64,000 nucleotides of DNA from Calothrix sp. NIES-2100 (GTDB lineage Bacteria; Cyanobacteriota; Cyanobacteriia; Cyanobacteriales; Nostocaceae), in assembly GCF_002368195.1 (NCBI RefSeq), contig NZ_AP018178.1, forward strand, positions 3,430,791-3,494,790. Reading direction: 5' to 3'. The notes beneath the pieces are model-generated. The model searched no databases, was not told where the DNA came from, and saw only the letters and a program-made list of their open reading frames with translations. A program made the position numbers and the translations under genes. This document shows, piece by piece, positions 9,562 through 18,584 of the stretch. How positions within the stretch are numbered: position 1 is the first letter of the stretch; each line of letters begins with the position of its first letter.

Positions 9562-9585
9562 GGAAATTTGAAACTGAAAATAGCC

Positions 9586-9621
9586 GAGGGTTAATAACGT
9601 AAGTATTACCCCTCTTAATTT
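9586..9621 (+). terminator. Possible rho-independent terminator after the CgeB-like gene
   Basis: GAGGGTTAATA (9586-9596) and TATTACCCCTC (9604-9614) form an 11-bp stem with one mismatch and a seven-base loop. The T-rich sequence TTAATTTATGC and then TTTTG TTTTTTT follow. The T-run is not immediate, so termination is plausible but not certain. It would split the polysaccharide cluster into two transcription units. Confidence 0.45.
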
Positions 9622-9830
9622 ATGCTTTTGTTTTTTTGAAATAGGGTTACATAGCCAAATTTATTTAACAAACTACACATTAGTACCCTACTTAAAGCGC
9701 TCGCACAGCCTAGCAAAACCAAAATAACCAAAATATTGTCGGAATTGCCTACCATACACTACCTAAGATTTTTTACAAATGATTTAAACTTAGTATATAA
9801 ATTACTAATTTCATTTAACAATCAATGTTG

Positions 9831-10826
9831 ATGCCAGAGAAAATTGGTATTATTTTAGCTACCTACAATCCTCAACTGGAATATTTTCAGAAGCAGATTC
9901 ATTCCATTCAAAACCAGACTTGGCATAACTGGGTTTGTCATATTGTTGATGATTGCTCCTTACCTGAATCTCAAGCTGCTATCCAAAAAATCGTCGGAGA
10001 TGATTCACGGTTTATTTGTCATTTCCATAATCAAAATCTCAAACACTACTATAATTTTGAGCGAGGTTTGCAATACTGCGTTCAAGACCAAACAATTACA
10101 GCAATTAGCTTCTGCGATCAAGATGATATTTGGCACGCAGACAAGTTAGAAATTTTGCTATGTAAACTACGTTCTGAACAAGCACTGTTAGTGCATTCAG
10201 ATTTGGAACTTATAAATAGTGATGACCAAACTATACATCCTTCTACCTGGAATTTTGAAGGACGTAAGCCTGAAGCCGCTACGATTGAATTATTACTACT
10301 TCGTAACGTTGTAACTGGGTGTTCTTTACTGTTTTGTAGTTCTCTGTTATCCACCATTCTTCCCTTTCCTCAGCAAAATGAAGTTGGCTGGCATCATGAT
10401 TGGTGGGTAGCACTAGTTGCAATCCAAATGGGAAAAATTGTACACATTCGACAACCTTTAATCAGCTATAGACTTCACAACTCTAATACGGTAGGAGCAA
10501 TGCAAAATGCAGGTAAAATTAACAATGAACTAATGCTATGGATAAGGAAAAAATATCGAATTACAGGGAAAAGTTATTTAATACATTCTAACTTGAGCAA
10601 AGCATTTCATCAACGCTTTAACCAACAATTAGGTTCTGACTGGTTTAATCCTTTGGATGATCAAAGATTAGATTTTGGTTTAGGAATTCTCAAGCTTTTA
10701 TACCAAAGTAGGCAAAGAGGTTATGATGCTGAAGGTATAGCGGTGAGAATTTTGATTTTTAAGATATTATTCGATATTAAGCAAATTCAAAAATATTTCT
10801 TTAAGACTTTGCCAATAAGAGAATAG
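9831..10826 (+). CDS. Glycosyltransferase family 2, rhamnosyltransferase-like
   Basis: A 331-residue GT-A protein. IGIILATYNPQLEYF opens the domain, HIVDDCS is the nucleotide-binding loop and DQDD (96-99) within FCDQDDIWHADKL is the metal motif. DQDDIW and the later HHDWW resemble rhamnosyltransferase-like GT2 proteins of O-antigen clusters. The preferred start is ATG 9831; a TTG two codons upstream (9825) is possible. The next glycosyltransferase begins six bases after this stop, so the two form an operon. Confidence 0.85.
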   Translation: MPEKIGIILATYNPQLEYFQKQIHSIQNQTWHNWVCHIVDDCSLPESQAAIQKIVGDDSRFICHFHNQNLKHYYNFERGLQYCVQDQTITAISFCDQDDIWHADKLEILLCKLRSEQALLVHSDLELINSDDQTIHPSTWNFEGRKPEAATIELLLLRNVVTGCSLLFCSSLLSTILPFPQQNEVGWHHDWWVALVAIQMGKIVHIRQPLISYRLHNSNTVGAMQNAGKINNELMLWIRKKYRITGKSYLIHSNLSKAFHQRFNQQLGSDWFNPLDDQRLDFGLGILKLLYQSRQRGYDAEGIAVRILIFKILFDIKQIQKYFFKTLPIRE

Positions 10827-10831
10827 TAACA

Positions 10832-11743
10832 ATGTCCACAAACATGAACCATCAGCACCCTATTTCAGTATCAATTATTATAGTTAACTATAATGGCATA
10901 GATGTTTTACCAGATTGCTTAAACTCTATAGAAACATTTATTCATACACCTAATTATGAAATTATTCTTATAGATAATGCCTCTAGTGATGGTAGTCCAG
11001 AATTAGTTGCAGAGAAATATCCTCATATCCACTTAATTAGACAATCAGAAAATCGCGGTTTTGGAGCAGGAAATAACGCTGGAGCAAAAGTAGCAACAGG
11101 GGAATTTTTGTTTTTACTAAATAGTGATACGATACTTATAAGTAACATTTTACCGCATTTGATTGAGGTGATGCATAGCCATCCAGAAGTAGGAATTATT
11201 GGGCCAAAATTACTAAATCCAGATGGTAGCTTACAAATTTCTGTGTCACCAGCGCTAGGAATTAAAGGCGAATATCAAGCGCGTCAGCTGCATCAATTTT
11301 CTCAAAAGGCCTCAAATCTAGATTTGCTTGAGCAGAAATTCCAAAAAATGCAAGAAGTAGATATTGTTGTGGGTGCTGCTTTCTTTGTTCGTTCTAGTCT
11401 ATTTCATGCTTTAGGTGGATTTGATGAAAACTTCTTTATGTATTTTGAAGAATCAGATTTATGCCAAAGAGCGCAAAACATGGTATATAAAATACTCTAC
11501 ACGCCTCATGTATCTTTGATTCATTTAAAAGGATACTCAATTCAAAAATCTGCGAATGCTATGGCTGTTGAATATAGGCGTAGCCAACTTTACTACTATC
11601 AGAAACATCGCCCTTTATGGGAGCAATTTGTGTTGCGATTATATCTTTTTTCTAAATTTTGGGGCGAGTTTATTACTACAGCTAACCCTAATTGTTTGAA
11701 AATTATTATTTTATTATTTAACCTGAAGAAAGCTGCTGTTTGA
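10832..11743 (+). CDS. Glycosyltransferase family 2, WbbL-like
   Basis: A 303-residue GT2 enzyme. It shows VSIIIVNYNG, IDNASSDGSPELV, the conserved NRGFGAGNN, LLNSDT (metal motif NSD, 97-99) and the acceptor-side FDENFFMYFEESDLCQR. This set is characteristic of the WbbL/rhamnosyltransferase branch. It starts six bases after the preceding gene and is 31 bp from the next. The exact linkage formed cannot be deduced. Confidence 0.88.
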   Translation: MSTNMNHQHPISVSIIIVNYNGIDVLPDCLNSIETFIHTPNYEIILIDNASSDGSPELVAEKYPHIHLIRQSENRGFGAGNNAGAKVATGEFLFLLNSDTILISNILPHLIEVMHSHPEVGIIGPKLLNPDGSLQISVSPALGIKGEYQARQLHQFSQKASNLDLLEQKFQKMQEVDIVVGAAFFVRSSLFHALGGFDENFFMYFEESDLCQRAQNMVYKILYTPHVSLIHLKGYSIQKSANAMAVEYRRSQLYYYQKHRPLWEQFVLRLYLFSKFWGEFITTANPNCLKIIILLFNLKKAAV

Positions 11744-11774
11744 TAATCGCTAATCAATAAAAATTTATATTGTT

Positions 11775-12845
11775 ATGTCTATATTAGCCAATTTATCTTT
11801 TGCTCCAACACAACCTACAGGTTGGCTAAGTTATAGTCTTAATTTATTACCTGCCTTAAAAGGTTTAGATATAGATGTAGTAAGTCCAATGAAAATTGGA
11901 GAAATGAGATGTCACAAATCTCCAAGAAACATTACGACGGAGTTTGGGATAAAAGGGCATTTAAAACGCCTATGGTGGACACAATTTTATTTGCCAAAGT
12001 TTTATCATCAGCTTAAGTCTACATTATTATTTTCTCCGATTCCCGAAGCTCCTTTATTTTCATCTTGCGCTTATATTGTTACTGTCCATGATTTAATTCC
12101 TTTAAGGTTTCCGCAATACTTTTCGCTAAACCAACGAATGTATTGCAGTTATTATGTTGCTGCTGTTAGTCAACAGTCAGAGCATATAATTTGTAATTCA
12201 ATCACTACGGCTGAAGATTTGAGCAATTTTTTAGGAATTTCTGAAGATAAGATTACTCCCATTCCGTTAGCATATGACAGCGAAAATTTTTCTTATTTAA
12301 ATTTACCAAAGCAAAACTATTTTCTTTATTTAGGAAGACATAATCCTCACAAAAATTCTCAACGCTTAATTGCTGCATTTGCTGCTTTACCTAACAATAG
12401 CAATTATGAACTTTGGCTAGCAGGCCCATCGGATAAGCGTTATACCCCAAATTTACAAGCGCAAGCTGAGGAATTGGGTATTGCTAATCAAGTGAAATTT
12501 CTGGACTATATTGCTTACAGCGAATTACCAAAAATTATTAATGGTGCGATCGCTCTTATCTTCCCCAGTCTCTGGGAAGGCTTTGGCTTACCTGTTTTAG
12601 AAGCAATGGCCTGCGGTACTCCCGTCATCACTTCCAATATCTCATCCCTTCCGGAAGTAGCTGGCGATGCGGCTATTCTCATAAATCCCTACAATACAGG
12701 GGAAATTACAGCAGCTATGCAGGCGATCGCAAATGATTCAGCACTGCGATCGCGTCTTTCTACTCAAGGTATCATTAGAGCCAAGCAATTTAGCTGGGAG
12801 AAAACAGGACTTGCCACCGCTGAAGTTTTATCACGCTATCTGTGA
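11775..12845 (+). CDS. Glycosyltransferase family 4
   Basis: A 356-residue GT-B glycosyltransferase. The N-terminal domain contains VTVHDLIPLRFP and the C-terminal domain FLYLGRHNPHKN, with the diagnostic E-x7-E motif from Glu268 to Glu276 in EGFGLPVLE, then ACGTPVITSNISSLPEVAGDAA. Many relatives are mannosyltransferases of surface-polysaccharide clusters. It is the last clear gene of the cluster. The donor is unknown. Confidence 0.88.
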   Translation: MSILANLSFAPTQPTGWLSYSLNLLPALKGLDIDVVSPMKIGEMRCHKSPRNITTEFGIKGHLKRLWWTQFYLPKFYHQLKSTLLFSPIPEAPLFSSCAYIVTVHDLIPLRFPQYFSLNQRMYCSYYVAAVSQQSEHIICNSITTAEDLSNFLGISEDKITPIPLAYDSENFSYLNLPKQNYFLYLGRHNPHKNSQRLIAAFAALPNNSNYELWLAGPSDKRYTPNLQAQAEELGIANQVKFLDYIAYSELPKIINGAIALIFPSLWEGFGLPVLEAMACGTPVITSNISSLPEVAGDAAILINPYNTGEITAAMQAIANDSALRSRLSTQGIIRAKQFSWEKTGLATAEVLSRYL

Positions 12846-12891
12846 GTGCTAGGCTAAAGTAAACTTACTAAATATTTATCCCATAAATCTT

Positions 12892-13482
12892 ATGGTAGTG
12901 CAAACTCCCCCTCGCCTATATTCTATTGAAGAATACTTCACCCTAGAAGAGAGTGCTGAGTATCGTAGCGAATACCGCAACGGAGAAATTGTACCAATGA
13001 CTGGTGGCTCAATTAATCATAACCAAATTATTATCAACTTAATCATTTCTCTCGGACTTGCTTTTAGACAACAAGATTACCTCCTCTACACTAGTGACTT
13101 ACGTCTGTGGATTCCTCGTTACCAGCAATACACATATCCAGATATTCTCATTATCAAAGGTGAACCCATCTTTCAAGAAGGACGCACCGACACGATAGTA
13201 AATCCCAGTATTATTTTTGAGATCCTTTCTAAATCTACTAGCAGTCGAGATAGAGGAGATAAATTTACTTATTACCGTTCCATTCCCGAATTTCAAGAAT
13301 ATATTTTAATTGACCAATATCAATTTCATATTGAACAATTTAGCAAAACTTCAGAAAGTAACTGGCTATTTAAAGAATCCGACGATGAAGATGGAGTTTT
13401 AACTTTAGCTTCAGCCAACTGCCAAATTCCTCATCGCCAGATTTACGATCGAGTCAACTTTAACCAAAAGGATGAAGGATGA
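12892..13482 (+). CDS. Uma2 family (DUF820) putative restriction-endonuclease-fold protein
   Basis: A 196-residue member of the Uma2/DUF820 family, which is greatly expanded in cyanobacteria. It begins with the usual YSIEEYFTLEESAEYRSEYR, followed by GEIVPMTGGS. The PD-(D/E)XK-like core is visible as YPDILIIKGEP and, downstream, PSIIFEILSKSTSSRDRGDK. The fold predicts a nuclease, but no biological role has been settled for the family that I know of. It stands alone, 46 bp after the glycosyltransferase and tail-to-tail with pyk. Confidence 0.85.
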   Translation: MVVQTPPRLYSIEEYFTLEESAEYRSEYRNGEIVPMTGGSINHNQIIINLIISLGLAFRQQDYLLYTSDLRLWIPRYQQYTYPDILIIKGEPIFQEGRTDTIVNPSIIFEILSKSTSSRDRGDKFTYYRSIPEFQEYILIDQYQFHIEQFSKTSESNWLFKESDDEDGVLTLASANCQIPHRQIYDRVNFNQKDEG

Positions 13483-13531
13483 AAAAAGATTTCATCTTTT
13501 GAATGCGTGACTTTTGATTTCCCCGAAGGGG

Positions 13532-15298
13532 TTAGGGCGTTCCCACTGCGCCAGAGTAAATTAAACCTCGTTTCATATCCATAGTTAAAATCGCTCCATC
13601 TCTAATCACTTGTGTCGCTTTCTTCACGCCAACAATTACGGGAACACCAAGACGCAAGGCTATTACTGCTGCATGGCTGGTAAGACTTTCATCCTCTGTA
13701 ATAATTCCCGATGCTTTGCGAATTGCTTCGACAAAATCGGCATTGGTGCGGGGAGCAACTAAAATATCTCCATGATTAAAGTTAGTTGCATCCATCCCTG
13801 TGTGAGCTACCCTGGCGCGACCGCTGACACAACCTTGTCCTAGTCCAATTCCCTGGCCGAGAATTGCTGTTACCACTTCAACTTTAATTAAATCTGTCGA
13901 TCCGGAAACACCTTGGAGTGTACCGGCTGTCATCACAACTAAATCACCTTCTGTTAATAGCTTATTTTCTTGAGCGACATTAATAGCAGCTTGAAAAGTT
14001 TGACCAGTGGATGGTAGTTCTAAAACTAACAGCGGTTTTACTCCCCACACCATTTGTAATTGTCGCGCTACATTCACATGGGGCGTGATTGCCAAAATCG
14101 GTGTTTGCGGACGGAACTTGGAAACATTACGAGCAGTTGCTCCTGTTTGGGTTAAGGTCATAATAGCCGACGCACCCAGATTTTCGGCAATTTGTCCTAC
14201 AGCTAGGCTAATGGCGTTGGGAATGGAACGTCTCGTATCTCTTAAAAGACGATTGGCGTTTTGCCGTTCTTCTTGTTCAATCCGCTCGGCAATTCTCGCC
14301 ATAGTTGCTACAGCTTCCACCGGGTAACTACCTACAGCCGTTTCATTGGAAAGCATGACTGCATCTGTACCATCTAAAATCGCGTTTGCCACATCCGATA
14401 CTTCGGCGCGAGTGGGGCGGGGGTTACTCACCATGCTGTCTAACATTTGCGTGGCGGTGATGATGGGAATCCCCAAGCGGTTTGCTGTGGCAATGAGCCG
14501 CTTTTGCAGCACAGGTACGTCTTCTGCTGGCAATTCCACGCCTAAGTCACCTCTAGCCACCATAACGCCATCACACAAAGCCAAAACTGCTTCCATTTGT
14601 TCAATGGCTTCGTGTTTTTCAATTTTGGCAACTACTGGTACATTTTTACCTGTGCTAGAAATTAACTCTTTAATTTCGATGATATCCTGAGGATTGCGCA
14701 CAAAAGACAGTGCTACCCAGTCTACGCCCTGATCTAGACCAAACATCAGATCCTCGCGGTCTTTGTCGGTCATGGCTTTAATTGAAAGGTAAACTCCGGG
14801 AAAGTTTACACCTTTATTGTTAGAAAGCTTACCAGCTACGGTAATGCGACAATGTAAATCGCCTTTATCGCGGTTAATTTCCTCGACTAGCATTTCTACT
14901 CGTCCGTCATCGAGGAGAATTTTTGCGCCAACGGGGACTTCTTCGGCTAAGTAGTCGTAGGTAACACAGCTAATTTCTTCTGTGCCAATTACCGGGCGAT
15001 TGGTTAAGGTAAAGCGATCGCCTTTTGCTACAACTATAGACCCATTTTCAAACCGCCCCAAGCGAATTTTTGGCCCTTGCAAGTCTTGGAGAATTGCCAC
15101 TGGCTGATTTAGTTCAAAAGCAGTTTGCCGAATTAAGCGAATACTACGCTGATGGTCGGCATGAGTCCCGTGGGAAAAGTTTAGCCGTAGTGTCGTTGCA
15201 CCCGCTTCAATAATCGCCTTGAGCATTTCTGGACTGCTAGTAGCAGGCCCAATCGTAGCGACAATTTTTGTGCGGCGTAGAGAATCTCTTAGTTGCAT
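13532..15298 (-). CDS. pyk: Pyruvate kinase with C-terminal phosphohistidine-type domain
   Basis: A 588-residue pyruvate kinase, converting phosphoenolpyruvate and ADP to pyruvate and ATP at the end of glycolysis. Family motifs include RRTKIVATIGPA at the N-terminus, LRLNFSHGTHADH, the catalytic-lysine segment VAKIEKHEAIEQM, and VARGDLGVELP. After about residue 475 there is an extra swivelling domain (GDILVAPRTNADF and SLTSHAAVIALRLGVP) like the PEP-utilising mobile domain. This explains the length versus about 470 for the short form and is common in cyanobacteria and Gram-positives. No strong Shine-Dalgarno precedes the ATG. Confidence 0.97.
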   Translation of the reverse strand: MQLRDSLRRTKIVATIGPATSSPEMLKAIIEAGATTLRLNFSHGTHADHQRSIRLIRQTAFELNQPVAILQDLQGPKIRLGRFENGSIVVAKGDRFTLTNRPVIGTEEISCVTYDYLAEEVPVGAKILLDDGRVEMLVEEINRDKGDLHCRITVAGKLSNNKGVNFPGVYLSIKAMTDKDREDLMFGLDQGVDWVALSFVRNPQDIIEIKELISSTGKNVPVVAKIEKHEAIEQMEAVLALCDGVMVARGDLGVELPAEDVPVLQKRLIATANRLGIPIITATQMLDSMVSNPRPTRAEVSDVANAILDGTDAVMLSNETAVGSYPVEAVATMARIAERIEQEERQNANRLLRDTRRSIPNAISLAVGQIAENLGASAIMTLTQTGATARNVSKFRPQTPILAITPHVNVARQLQMVWGVKPLLVLELPSTGQTFQAAINVAQENKLLTEGDLVVMTAGTLQGVSGSTDLIKVEVVTAILGQGIGLGQGCVSGRARVAHTGMDATNFNHGDILVAPRTNADFVEAIRKASGIITEDESLTSHAAVIALRLGVPVIVGVKKATQVIRDGAILTMDMKRGLIYSGAVGTP

Positions 15299-15804
15299 AG
15301 GGGCTGATTCTAGGATCTATCTAGGAAACCATCGTAAATTAAAGGGCATTTCTATTTCCGTCACTGCTATATCAATCATGGCAGCAGGTAGAAAGGGGGG
15401 GAATAAAGTCCAGTAAGTGACGCGAAAGTCAAAAATCAAAGGTTTTTGATTTGGGGCTTTGGCGCTGTCTTGAATAGTATCTGTATTTGGGCCAAGCTAT
15501 ATTAGCAGTCAGTTATGAGAGACTCCCTCTAGCTGGGCGGTTTTAGGCAGTGGGATAGACTAGATATCGTACACTAAACTTGGTTCCATCCTTACCAAGG
15601 AATATATTCTTGCATCTCATCCTTGGTATTTTATACACCCCAAGAGATACTGAAGACTCAAGTCCCGTCTGGAATCATATCGTATTTATCGATACAATTT
15701 AGCTAAATTGCTGGTAAAGCTTGCTATACAAAATTTTATAAAAGTTTATTATTCACTAATATTTATCGTATATTCGTAATATTTGATAAAGTAAGGAGTC
15801 AAGA
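15299..15804. other. Divergent intergenic region pyk / crtR
   Basis: About 500 bp between two divergent genes, so it should hold both promoters. No conserved operator or coding signal could be recognised. The part next to crtR (15710-15790) is very AT-rich. A Shine-Dalgarno sequence TAAGGAG at 15791-15797 precedes the crtR ATG. Confidence 0.5.
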
Positions 15805-16704
15805 ATGCTCACGTCGGAGGCAAAGAAGCCACTGACAATCCCACCAAAGGAATTTTTAGCACCTCCGGGTGATTTTAACCCAACAATGCTGCTGTTTTTT
15901 GCCGCGTTGACGATGCTGGTCTTATCTAACTTTGGTTACTGGCTGTGGGAATGGCCGCACTGGCTATGCTTTAGTATTAATACCTTGGCTTTGCATTGTT
16001 CAGGGACAGTAATTCACGATGCTTGCCATCAAGCTGCCCATCGCAATCGCGTAATTAATGCGATGTTAGGGCATGGTAGTGCTTTGATGCTAGCTTTTGC
16101 TTTTCCCGTATTTACGCGAGTGCATTTACAGCATCATGCCCATGTGAATCATCCCAAGGATGACCCCGATCATTATGTCTCAACGGGTGGGCCGCTGTGG
16201 CTGATTGCAGTACGGTTTTTGTACCATGAGGTATTTTTCTTTCAGCGGCAACTGTGGCGTAAATATGAGCTATGGGAATGGTTCATTAGCCGTTTGATTG
16301 TGGGTGCAATTGTTTATATCTCAGTTCAGTACCACTTTTTGGGCTATATTCTCAATTTTTGGTTTATACCAGCATTTATTGTGGGCATAGCACTAGGATT
16401 ATTCTTTGATTATCTGCCCCATCGGCCATTTGTAAAGCGCGATCGCTGGAAAAATGCCCGCGTCTACCCTAACCCAATTCTCAATATCTTGATTCTCGGA
16501 CAGAATTATCACCTAATTCATCATTTGTGGCCTTCTATTCCCTGGTATAATTACCAGCCCACCTACCATTTGATGAAACCGCTGTTAGATGAAAAAGGTT
16601 GTTATCAAACTTCAGGATTATTACAAAAGAAAGATTTTTTTGAGTTTGTTTACGACATATTTTTAGGAATTAGGTTTAATCACCATAAACAACCTGAAAA
16701 GTAA
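15805..16704 (+). CDS. crtR: Beta-carotene hydroxylase, CrtR type
   Basis: A 299-residue membrane di-iron enzyme of the fatty-acid-desaturase superfamily. Its three histidine boxes are HDACH (71-75), HLQHH (107-111) and HLIHH (236-240). The contexts HHAHVNHPKDDPDH and HLWPSIPWYNYQPTYH are those of cyanobacterial CrtR, which hydroxylates the beta-rings of carotenoids to give zeaxanthin or 3'-hydroxy derivatives of myxoxanthophyll-type pigments. Several hydrophobic segments surround the boxes. The start has an excellent Shine-Dalgarno. It is monocistronic in appearance, with no other carotenoid gene in the window. Confidence 0.92.
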   Translation: MLTSEAKKPLTIPPKEFLAPPGDFNPTMLLFFAALTMLVLSNFGYWLWEWPHWLCFSINTLALHCSGTVIHDACHQAAHRNRVINAMLGHGSALMLAFAFPVFTRVHLQHHAHVNHPKDDPDHYVSTGGPLWLIAVRFLYHEVFFFQRQLWRKYELWEWFISRLIVGAIVYISVQYHFLGYILNFWFIPAFIVGIALGLFFDYLPHRPFVKRDRWKNARVYPNPILNILILGQNYHLIHHLWPSIPWYNYQPTYHLMKPLLDEKGCYQTSGLLQKKDFFEFVYDIFLGIRFNHHKQPEK

Positions 16705-16871
16705 CAAATTATGGCAGAATCACTCAAGGTTACTTGCCTTTGAGCGCGCTATTAACCATTGGCGAGGTTTAATAGCTTTCTGCCTATTGCCATACTTTGC
16801 AGCTCTCTAAAGTGTGTTTCAAGTAGGGATACAATAAATTATTATCGATGAGGTTGTTGTGGAGAAAACCC

Positions 16872-17051
16872 ATGAACCGCAAACCCTACCCAACAGAATT
16901 GGCAGATAGCCCAAAAACGAAAATTTGGATATGGAGTGCTGTTGCTCTGCTAATTACTAACTTTGTTGTCGTCGGGATTGTAGCGTTTTTGATCCATAGA
17001 GATAGTGTGCAATCTGATCCTCAGCCATCAGCCGCCCAACAAAGGCAATAA
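16872..17051 (+). CDS. Small single-pass membrane protein, hypothetical
   Basis: A 59-residue protein with a short polar N-terminus (MNRKPYPTELADSPKTK), one transmembrane helix (about residues 22-44) and a Gln/Pro-rich tail. I do not recognise a function. ATG 16872 is chosen because GGAGA at 16861-16865 lies six bases upstream; ATG 16848 would add eight residues without a good site. It ends 10 bp from the convergent kinase gene. Confidence 0.65.
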   Translation: MNRKPYPTELADSPKTKIWIWSAVALLITNFVVVGIVAFLIHRDSVQSDPQPSAAQQRQ

Positions 17052-17061
17052 TAATCAGAGT

Positions 17062-18333
17062 TCATCGAGATTCGTTTGGCTGTTGTAGTCGCAAATCTTG
17101 GACTTGAGGAGAGGGCGCAACTATTTGTACAGACCAGTAGCTGACAATCATTAAAACTAGCCCAGAAAATACGCCTACTACTAAACCAATCAGCAAAGCA
17201 GATGGTTTCGGAGCAGCAGAAATAGTAGTATTGTTTGTTTCGCTACTATAATAATTTGGCGCTGAGGAAGAAACGGGAGAATTTTCTGTTGGCTCGTAAA
17301 TATGAGTTGGTGGTAACAGAGTTTCTGATAATGTAATATCGCTGGAGTCTTGATCTAATAGTGATGCTGATTCTTGACCCGGAAAAACTTGGTTAGCTTC
17401 CTCTGTAGTTAAAGATAACCGCTCTTCCAATTTAATGTTGACCAACTCAGTAAATAAAGCCGATTCCTGCTTGATTGGATAGAAATTGCTTAGTTCTAAT
17501 AATGCATCTAATACTTCTTGTGCTGATTTATATCGGTCTTGAAAGTGGTAGCAAACCATTTTATTAAGTATTGCGGCTAGTCCAGTACTAACTTGTGCTG
17601 AATGTTGCCAAATAATTTCACCAGTATTGGCATCTTCTGGTAATTTTGTCGGATGTATCCCCGTTAGTGCTTGAATGCCAATCATACCAAGAGCATAAAT
17701 ATCACTATTTAAGCGTGGTTTACCTCGCTGTTGCTCCGACGGCATATAGCCCGGTGTACCGATCGCAATCGTGGTGTATTGTTCAATTGGAGTCAGGATT
17801 GCAGTTTGTTCTTGACCTCTAATCAAGTGATTCCAAATTGGCTTGACAGCACCAAAATCTATCAGCACTAACCGATTATCTTTCTTCCGCCGAATAATAT
17901 TGTTCGGCTTGACATCTCGATGAATTAGCCCATGACCGTGAACAAAATTCAAGATAGTCAAAATTTCTTGCAACAGTTGAATCACCTTACTTTCCGACCA
18001 GCACTCACCAGACGACAGTTCCGCACTCAGAGGATGTCCTTCAATGAACTCTTGTACCAAGTAGAACTCAAGGTTATCTTCAAAATTAGCTAAAAGACGC
18101 GGTACTAAGTCATAGTGGCTCAGTTTCTTCAGAGCTTCTACTTCTCTAGTAAACAGCCTTCTGCGGATTTCTAGGGAAATAGAATATTTACTACTAGGTA
18201 AGAAATGTTTGACGACGCGGTTAGGGTGATTGGGAAGGTATGTGTCTTGCGCCCTGTAGGTGTGACAAAATGCTCCTTGGCTGAAAACTTCCACAACCTG
18301 GTAGCGATCGCCTAGTAACTTGCTGCTTAACAT
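17062..18333 (-). CDS. Membrane-anchored Ser/Thr protein kinase
   Basis: A 423-residue Hanks-type kinase. The catalytic domain spans about residues 10-290: Lys42 in VVKHF, the catalytic loop HRDVKPNN (138-145) and DFGAVK (159-164) are all intact, so activity is expected. A low-complexity Ser/Thr/Pro linker follows and then one transmembrane helix (about 383-407), leaving a short external tail. It is divergent from the phosphate-binding-like protein at 18585, so shared regulation is possible. The substrate is unknown. Confidence 0.92.
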   Translation of the reverse strand: MLSSKLLGDRYQVVEVFSQGAFCHTYRAQDTYLPNHPNRVVKHFLPSSKYSISLEIRRRLFTREVEALKKLSHYDLVPRLLANFEDNLEFYLVQEFIEGHPLSAELSSGECWSESKVIQLLQEILTILNFVHGHGLIHRDVKPNNIIRRKKDNRLVLIDFGAVKPIWNHLIRGQEQTAILTPIEQYTTIAIGTPGYMPSEQQRGKPRLNSDIYALGMIGIQALTGIHPTKLPEDANTGEIIWQHSAQVSTGLAAILNKMVCYHFQDRYKSAQEVLDALLELSNFYPIKQESALFTELVNIKLEERLSLTTEEANQVFPGQESASLLDQDSSDITLSETLLPPTHIYEPTENSPVSSSAPNYYSSETNNTTISAAPKPSALLIGLVVGVFSGLVLMIVSYWSVQIVAPSPQVQDLRLQQPNESR

Positions 18334-18584
18334 GTTACGCTTTTTGTGAAGGCTGTATTTAAGTATTGTTACTTAAAAAATCTATATATAGGCATGAATA
18401 TAAAGTTTTATTCAAGAAGTTAACCGTAATTTAGCGGAAGTCTTATCTAAACTTGATGAAGAGTACATTTAGCAATTGCAACAAGATTAGATAATAAATT
18501 AAATAAGAATTCGGCTAAAAGATTAACCTCAGTCTTGATTCTATCTTACTGAATATTCACTTTAATTACAGGAAGAAAAGGAAG